In this document: positions 43,701 through 52,700 of the stretch, one piece after another
How positions within the stretch are numbered: the first letter of the stretch is position 1
Layout of the letters: each line of letters opens with the position of its first letter
Made by a program: the position numbers and the translations under genes
Notes under the pieces: model-generated
Told to the model about the DNA's origin: nothing
Databases searched by the model: none
The model's input: only the letters and a program-made list of their open reading frames with translations
From: Mesostigma viride
Taxonomy: Eukaryota > Streptophyta > Mesostigmatophyceae > Mesostigmatales > Mesostigmataceae
Length of the DNA: 64,000 nucleotides
Assembly: GCA_009746045.1 (NCBI GenBank)
Contig: RPFO01000154.1
Location: forward strand, 792,496 to 856,495
Reading direction: 5' to 3'

Positions 43701-46700
43701 CCTGTGGACCATCTCGCAACCTGCCTCCCCTGCCACGCCTGGCTTCATGTATGCTCACGCACTTCACCTCACGTATGGCCCTTCACTGGCCATGCCTTGC
43801 CTGCCTCGCGCTTCCCCCCTGACCTCATACTATACTTCAACGAGACAACCAGAATGCACAAGCCCCACACAACACTTGCCTTGACCGATGGCCCTTGGTC
43901 TATTCCACACCACGCCTGGCTCACCTTCCCGCACCTGGTTTTACCTTCGCCCACCGCGTGCCTGCCTCCCCCTAACTCACCTGACTTAATGTTGCCATAT
44001 GCGAAACCCCACACCGCACCTGGCTAGAAACTAATGCTTGCCTACACCCCCTGTTGTGCCTGCCTTCCCTCCCGCCAGCTGTGCGGCGGCTACCCGGACG
44101 CGGTCGCCCGCGCGGCGGAGATTGTGGAGAAGGAGTGCGCGGTTGATTTTGTGGACGTGAACATGGGATGCCCCATCGACCTCATCTGCAACAAGGTACA
44201 TAATTCCAACGTTTTCATCTGCTATCAATTATCAATTTATGTTTATATATTGGAGCTGCCCCGTCATCTGCAACAAGGTGATAAATCTTACAATGCTTCA
44301 TCTTTTGATGCTAATGCCTGATAGTACCATATTATTACGACTCAACGTTGCTGGTACATGGGCTCCCCCTTGGACGTCATCTGCAACAAGGTAAAGCAGT
44401 TATTTCTTAGAGTGTATTGCTGTTCAATGTTGCTGATATGGTCTGCATCATCCACCTTACCTGCAACAAGATAGATTACTTAACCTACCTTTTGCTATCA
44501 TATTGTATTTACATGGCTCCACCATCGACCTTACCTGCAACAACATTCTTAACTAAACCCATTATTGTTATACATACTATCCTTCTCAAATGGCCATATT
44601 TTAAAACAGCGCGCATCAGATCTGCGTGGAACGTCTCAAAGAAAAACTAATTTTCTGGGCCCATGTGTACTTTGCTAGCCCAAGGGTCTGCCAGCCCAGG
44701 TCTCCCTCGGGAACCGTTCAGCGTCGCTGTCTCACAGCACCTGTCCAGTGCTGGTGCATCGCAGCGCCCCTTCTGCATTTTTTTTAACAAGTTTTTTTTT
44801 TTTTTTTTTAACAAGCAGATCCATCACACCTTAAGCCACAAGCATGGTTGATCGTGCTGGCAGCTCCCTAAAGCTGCCACATCCTTCCCCCCGAACAGCC
44901 TCTCAGTCCGCTAGAGTCTTCGATGCCAAGTTTCCCCCCCACCGCGGTCGTGTCCTTCCCCTTTGATGCGGCCACACTGTTGCGCGTTCCTGCTGCCCAC
45001 TTTCCCCCCACCGCCGTCATGTCCTTCCCCTTTGATGCGGCCCCACCATTGCGCGTTCCTGCTGCCCACTTTCCCCCCACCGCCGTCATGTCCTTCCCCT
45101 TTGATGCGGCCACACCGTTGCGCGTTCCTGCTGCCCACTTTCCCCCCACCGCCGTCATGTCCTTCCCCTTTGATGCGGCCCCACCATTGCGCGTTCCTGC
45201 TGCCCACTTTCCCCCCCACCGCCGTCATGTCCTTCCCCTTTGATGCCGCCACACCGTTGCGCGTTCCTGCTGCCCACTTCCCCCCACCGCCGTCATGTCC
45301 TTCCCCTTTGATGCCGCCACACCGTTGCGCGTTCCTGCTGCCCACCTGTCGCCCCCCAACACTGCCACGCGCTTCCCCCCCAACCCTGCAGGGTGCCGGG
45401 TCGGCGCTTCTCCTCAAGTCTCAGCGTATCGAGAACATCGTGCGCATCACGTCGCGCGTGCTGACCTGCCCCCTGACGGTCAAGCTGCGCACGGGGTACT
45501 ACGATCGGGAGAACACCGCGCACAAGCTGCTGCCGCATGTGCGTGTGGCACTCCCTGTAGCCTCTAGCATGTATATGAGTGGTGTTGGTGCTGGTGTATG
45601 ACATGCGGGAAACACGAGCGTCTGCCGCATGTACTCTACTCCCTGTAGTATAATACTAAAATATCATATCATCTGTTAGATAGTGCTAGTGCTGGTATAT
45701 ATCATAGGGGAAAGCTCGAGCTGCTGCCGTGTGTATGTGGGCGACTGGCGATGACAGTTTTTTTATATACAGCTGTAGTATGTGGCTGATGATGCTTTTC
45801 GTGTGCTGGGGGTGTGATGACCCACCGCTGCTCACTAGCTGATGCCTGCGTATACTTAGTTTGTTAGCAATATGCTAGCATCGTGTGAGAGGTCCTTGTG
45901 TTGCTGCGGGGTACTAGCCGCCGCCCCACGTGCATGGCATGGGTGTGTACCTTTCGATTTACACAAGCTCACAAACATCCGAAAAATGCTAATGCCATGC
46001 CCATGCTGATGATATTCCCTGCATCATTGTTGAGCAGCTGCTGCTGGGGGGGGTTGACCCGTCGTTTGCTGCCTCATCTAGTTTAAGCTCTCAAGGTGTA
46101 TGTCCTGACTCAGGTGAACATGAATATTTTCATGCTGACCCACTTGCCGGCATCAGATGAGGGAGTGGGGCGCGGCAGCGGTGACCCTCCACGGCCGCAG
46201 CCGCCAGCAGCGCTACTCGCGCGCCGCTGACTGGGTACGCTTTCACATGCCCTATGTTTGACCATCTCTCCCCATGCCCTACGTCTGACTACTGCTTCAC
46301 ATGCTTTACGTTTGACCATCGCTTCTCCTTCTTCTCTGGGTTCTCCGGTGCATGTGTGCTTACACACTGGGTGGACACGTGTGTAGTACTCCTACACACA
46401 CAGATCTCGAATGATTTATCTAGTACAAATCCGACTGGCTTGCATCACTCCCCGGACAGGAGAACTTTTGCGGTTGGACTGTAGGTGTCAGCTGGCGATG
46501 CCGTAGGATCAGGAGACGTCCGTCCTATAGTCAGCAAAAGTGGGTGCGAGAGGTCCCCAGTTCAATTCCGGCCTGGATTCATTTGCAGATCGCGTTTTCT
46601 GCGGACCGGCACTGAGCGCAGATGGTTTTCACTATTTGCGACGTGCCAAATCAGAACACACTGGGTGCTCACGCACTACATTGACCCGTGGTTTTGCATA

Positions 46701-49700
46701 GGCTGAAAAGTTGACCAGCGGTGTTGCATAGGCTGACAAGCTGACCAGCGGTTTTGCATGCAGGAGCCATCGGTAGTTTTTCCTGGGAACTCCTGTGCAT
46801 GAAGCTGCCTGTGGGACCGGTTGGTCAGACACTACCGGCAAGAGAGGATCGGTCGCTTGTGCCCGCCTGCATGGTCCCTCCCGCGCGTTCCTTGTCTCTC
46901 CCAATGTTCTTCCATCTTTCTCTGAACTCCATCCTCCTTGGCCTTGGAGACCCAAGTGCTGCTTCGACCTGCAGGCTCGCTTGCTTCATCAGGCATTGAA
47001 CGCGCAACATCTGGACCCGCGTAGATAGCCTGTACTTCATCTGTTGGACCAGACCTCGCACAAGCGCAAGTGTGGTCTGGTCCGCGACGTAAAAGGTATA
47101 GCACAACAGCATGTAGTAAGCGGTTTTCGTTCTCCTGTCGCGGGAATGAAGCATTAAATTTCAAGACGGTGTCATGGCATGCCACATCATTAAGGCAGCC
47201 GTATGCCTGCAGGTAGCGATGTATACCTACGCTATAGCTATGTATTCCTGCGCTATAGCGATGTATGCCTGCGCTATAGTGGTGTATGCCTACGCTATAG
47301 TGGTGTATGCCTGCGCTATAGTGATGTATACCTACGCTGTAGTGATGTATGCCTGCGCTATAGTGGTGTATGCCTACGCTGTAGTGATGTATGCCTACGC
47401 TGTAGTGATGTATACCTACGCTGTAGTGATGTATACCTACGCTGTAGTGGTGTATACCTACTCTATAGTGGTGTATGCCTGCGCTATAGGGATATTGAGG
47501 TTGCTGTGCCCTTTGGCTCTGGCGGCATGACGATTGCAAATGTCACGATGCTATTTTTGGCACGCACGCGCGGGCGCGCAGGAATACATCGGCAGCTGCG
47601 CGAGTGCCTGCCCCTCACTGCCCATCATCGGAAACGGGGACGTGTACGCGTTCACCGACTACTACGAGGTGCGTGGCTTTGTAGACTTGGCATTGTTTCG
47701 ACAGCGGAGCTGCCATTATCGCAAGTTATCTGTGGCCGTGCGGATGCTCGGTACACGCTCGCCGACTGTTACAAGGTGAGCTGTTGGCATGCCTTGCTAC
47801 GGTATCACTTGTTTTTCCAGATGCTTATGTTTTGATAGCTCAGCTAGGATTGTCTCGTTTCGTATGTGGCAACAGTGATGCGTACGCCTTCACCGAGGAC
47901 TACGAGGTGAGGGTGCGCTCCGCCTCTTCCCTTCGCCCTTGCCATTGTCGCGGGGCTAAGTAGTAGCTCTTGTCAGCCAATCGCAGCGGTGGCGTGTATG
48001 CGTGCACCGACTCCCATGAGGTGAGTTGTTGGCGTGCCCCTGGAGTGTATTACTCGATCGTGATAACGTATCTGAGCTAGTAATGGCAGAGTTAGGGAAT
48101 AGGGTGCCACTCTCACCTCCGCGTGCATGCCTTCCGATAGCTGGTAGCTGACCGGAGATGATACTTTCGATAATCATTCCATTCTGCTAACCCCCTGTGT
48201 GCCCAATCGATTTTTCCGTGATAGTGCTGTCGCAGCTATGTGTGGCTTCCAAGACGGGCCGATCCGTGAGGTGCTTTCTTATGACGCGGGCTTGTCGAAT
48301 GGGAAGATGCGCTGGTTACGAAACCCAGCTACGCCTGTTAAGAAAAATCAGCAGTTTTTTCTTTTCGCATGGCTTCTTCTTCTTCTTCTTCTTTTTCTTC
48401 TTCTTCTTCTTTTTCTTCTTCTTCTTCTTCTTCTTCTTCTTCTTCTTCTTCTTCTTCTTCTTCTTCTTCTTCTTCTTCTTCTTCTTCTTCTTCTTCTTCT
48501 TCTTCTTCTTCTTCTTCTTCTTCTTCTTCTTCTTCTTCTTCTCCTCCTCCTCCTCCTCCTCCTCCTCCTCCTCCTCCTCCTCCTCCTCCTCCTCCTCCTC
48601 CTCCTCCCCGCCCCGTCCCCAACGAAGCTTTTGCTCCCTTTAGCTCCCTTTTGATCCCTTTTGATCCCTTTTGATCCCTTTTGATCCCTTTTGATCCCTT
48701 TTGATCCCTTTTGCTCTGTAGGATCAATCCTCTGCTTTGGCGTGCTTGACCAAGTTCTCCTGTCGCATCTCCGTCACTTGTGTGCTTCCGGCATCCCCTT
48801 CTCGGGCGCAGCACATGGAGCGGTCTCCCCTGGCCACCTGCATGATTGCGCGGGGTGCACTGTACAAGGTGCGGGCCTGCGGGGAGTCACAGTAAAGCAA
48901 GCATTAATTAATTAACAAGCACTGACAGCGCCACATGGGTACCAGTAAAGGAACCTCAGATCCCTGTACACAACGAGAAGGAGAGAGTGCGCCCTCGACT
49001 AGCTTGCACTAGCTTCGCTCATGGCCACAAGTGGACAGGCCACAGAGTGCTCTCTCGGCATCATGGTGCAGGCCCAACTGTGGGTGCAATACGACAATAG
49101 GTCGGCTGACGCAAAGCAGATGCTTTACCCTGAAGCATGGGTCTGGTAGATGCATGGTTCACTGTATATGTGTCCTTATAAACACTGTATACTGCTATAC
49201 ATCCATGGATCACACTCGGTGCGGGCATTGCTGTGGGGGAGGCACGGTCTGAGCGCTGGGGGGATGAAGAAATGGTTGGTTGCTGGGAGTCATCACGGAG
49301 GATGTGACTGTGATGGCATGCTGGTAAGACTTGTACGCGGATAAAGAAGAGGAACTATTAGTTGGATATTAGAGCCACACAATCAGCCGTGCTTATTTAT
49401 CGCTCATCTCTTCGTATCTGTGTGTGCGCCGGGTTTCCTTCAATGGGAATGCACGCCAAATGACCTGGAATGGTTCAAACGAGCACTAGGAACTAAGGGA
49501 TACAAATGCAAGGCACTGTCGATAAAATATTGCAGGATTCATTCATTCATTTATTCATTCATTCATTCATTCATTCACTCACTCACTCAGTCACTCACTC
49601 ACTCACTCACTCACTCACTCACCCACCCACCCACCCACCCACCCACCCACCCACCCACCCACCCACCCACCCACCCACCCACCCACCCACCCACCCACCC

Positions 49701-52700
49701 ACCCACCCACCCACCCACCCACCCACCCACCCACCCACCCACCCACCCACCCACCCACCCACCCACCCACCCACCCACCCACCCACCCACCCACCCACCC
49801 ACCCACCCACTCATTCATTCATTCATTCATTCATTCATTCATTCATTCATTCATTCATTCATTCATTCATTCATTCATTCATTCATTCATTCATTCATTC
49901 ATTCATTCATTCACGCGCCTTCATTGGTAGAGTCACGGGGTAGCAACTGTCTGAGTCGGTACCTTTCATCCCCTGATTGATGCACAGCAAGAGGGATGTT
50001 GCAGGACGGCGTTGGTTATGCCTGATCACCATGGGCCTGGCCATCTTTATTTACTGAGAACGTGTTGTGAGCAATGTGTGCGGCGGTGGTTACGATTGGG
50101 ATTGATGATTCCATAGACATTGGGGGCTTATTTATGCGGCAATTTGCCTGTCAGTAATGGTGCATGATGCAGATGCAACGCATGCGCCCAGCTTTCTTGA
50201 TTCAGCTTTTCGTCAAACTTTTTAATAAGTAAAACCATTCCCAGTCCTTTTCCTCGCCTTTTCTATATTTTCCACGTCTTAACTTCAATTGCCTGTCACA
50301 ATCGGGAGGCTACCCTCATCTCTGGCCTGAGACAACGCCTCCACTCTTCCTGTTACAACAAAAACTCCTCGACCCCCCCCCCCCTCGTCCCTAGGGTTGA
50401 CACCGCCTTTCCGTTGGTTATGCATGCCTATCGCGGTGGGATGCTTATCTTTGTGGGCACGGTGGCGGTCACCGGCCAACCATGGCCTTCCCCTCGGCAG
50501 CCGTGGATCTTCACAGAGATCAAGGAACGGCGCCACTGGGACATCTCATCCGGGGAGAGGATGGAGCTGCTGAAGAAGTGAGCTAGAAACAATGCTAGCG
50601 AAGTGGAAAACAAGAAATAGGCATGAGTGCTTGGCTGGTGGTTTAAGTCAGCGCAAATTGGTGACTTATGGCCTTGTAATGGGTGGTATGAGGAGGCCCC
50701 AGTTAGTCCCAGTTTGGTGACTGACTTGCTCTCACCAGGATGGAGCTGACGAAAAAATCAGCTATAAATAGGCACCGGTGGTTTGTCATAGTAGCTGCAT
50801 GTAGGCCTTGACTAAGCAGCTTGACTAAGCAGTTGTGTTCAAGTCACCGAAGTAAGCCGCTGCGAAGATACACTGCTGAAGAAAGTTTGATGGAAGAAAG
50901 TTTGATGTAAGATAGGCGCAAGCGCAAGGCTTGGTGGCTCCATGTAGGCCCGAATTCGGCAAATGTGTCGTTGCTGTCGCCCGTCACTACCGCATGGATG
51001 CGATGCGTCATCAGTATGTAACACATTTGCTCCACGCGTGCCCTGTTGCTAATGGACAGGAAGCCTTTGTACAACCACAGCAGTTTTAGTTGAACATCGT
51101 GTGAGGAGCCGGTATATGACCATGTTTAGGAGCTAGTGTAGAATCCAGGCAAAGTTCAACGAGTTTTTTTTGTCATGAGAATCTGACATTGTGCTACTAG
51201 CATTCTCCTCGCCATGGTCCTTTGTGAAAACAATGACTGACTCAGCCACGAGGTACCTGATCTATACCCCACAAAATGCCAACATAATTAAAGATAGTCA
51301 TTCTTGCCTCTGATGCTAATGTCACAAACACTTGTGCTGCCCGGGGGCCGGCCCGTTGGCGTCGTTTTGGTGCATGCCTCCCTGGCAGGTTTGTCTGGTT
51401 CGGCCTGCAACACTGGGGCTGCGATTCTCGAGGTAATGTTTTTCGTGGCCTCAGATGGGACTCATGGGAGCATCGGTATGATTACTTAAAATTTCGATCT
51501 TGTACGGTCACTATGTCCAGCTTCTACTCAATCCTAGGGCAGTCTTTAAGTGCATGCTGGCACCTTGCGCACTGCCTTTCTTATTTCATGCCAGTATTGT
51601 TTCGTTTTTGCTATTGGCATGGCATGGCATGGCATGGCATGGCATCGCATGGCATGGCATGGCAATTTGGTCGTGATTATGTGGTTGCATCGTTATGGTG
51701 CCGCTGGCAACACTCACAGGCGTCGAGAACACCCGTCGCTTCCTGCTGGAGTGGCTGTCCTACCTGCACCGATACATCCCGGTCGGGCTGCTGGAGGTGA
51801 GCTGAGCTGCTTTTGCTTTTGCTTTTGCTTTTGCTTTTGCTTTTGCTTTTGCTTTTGCTTTTGCTTTTGCTTTTGCTTTTGCTTTTGCTTTTGCTTTTGC
51901 TTTTGCTTTTGCTTTTGCTTTTGCTTTTGCTTTTGCTTTTGCTTTTGCTTTTGCTTTTGCTTTTGCTTTTGCTTTTGCTTTTGCTTTTGCTTTTGCTTTT
52001 GCTTTTGCTTTTGCTTTTGCTTTTGCTTTTGCTTTTGCTTTTGCTTTTGCTTTTGCTTTTGCTTTTGCTTTTGCTTTTGCTTTTGCTTTTGCTTTTGCTT
52101 TTGCTTTTGCTTTTGCTTTTGCTTTTGCTTTTGCTTTTGCTTTTGCTTTTGCTTTTGCTTTTGCTTTTGCTTTTGCTTTTGCTTTTGCTTTTGCTTTTGC
52201 TTTTGCTTTTGCTTTTGCCTGCTATAGGTTCGCCCAGTAGGGATTCTCAATCAACACCCACCCCAAGCACACGCACACGCACACGCACACGCACACGCAC
52301 ACGCACACGCACACGCACACGCACACGCACACGCACACGCACACGCACACGCACACGCACACGCACACGCACACAAACTTAAACACAAACACAAACACAA
52401 ACATGAACACGCTGCGCTCACAGATCGCTAAGCTTTTGCATCGCTCACATTGGTCACTTTGCAAGGGTGTGATGTCAGGTCAGGGACATGGCTATCTTAG
52501 TGTGATTGCGATGCTTGCTGTGGGGATCGCAGCAGGACAGGGGCACGGTTTTCACGGTTTTTGACAGGTATGAATGAGGCTTAGGGTTATTGATGAGGTT
52601 TAGAGGGAACTAAGGTGGTACATCCGGCTGTGTTGTGTTGAATGCCTTGGACGATTCACAAATGTGAGGGTTTCTGGTTTCGGAAGATGTCGGGTGGATA

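Noticed and set aside
44930-45352. CRISPR array or coding repeat protein at the 69-bp repeats
   Set aside because: Units are contiguous without unique spacers, the host is eukaryotic, and the block lies in an intron between well-supported exons.
47876-47906. Echo of exon 10 as a normal constitutive exon
   Set aside because: From the nearest AG (47875) it would be 31 nt and shift the frame; the DUS3 model is complete and in phase without it.
48197-48814. Poly-Phe, poly-Leu, poly-Ser and poly-Glu frames
   Set aside because: Translations of the TTC/TCC tract in DUS3 intron 10.
49420-49980. Thr-His-Pro / Trp-Val-Gly-Gly repeat proteins
   Set aside because: Translations of the tetranucleotide array in DUS3 intron 11.
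51550-52382. Long frames encoding Cys-Phe, poly-Leu, Lys-Gln and Thr-Arg repeats
   Set aside because: They are translations of the TTTTGC and ACACGC arrays inside an intron; all frames of a hexamer without a stop stay open.
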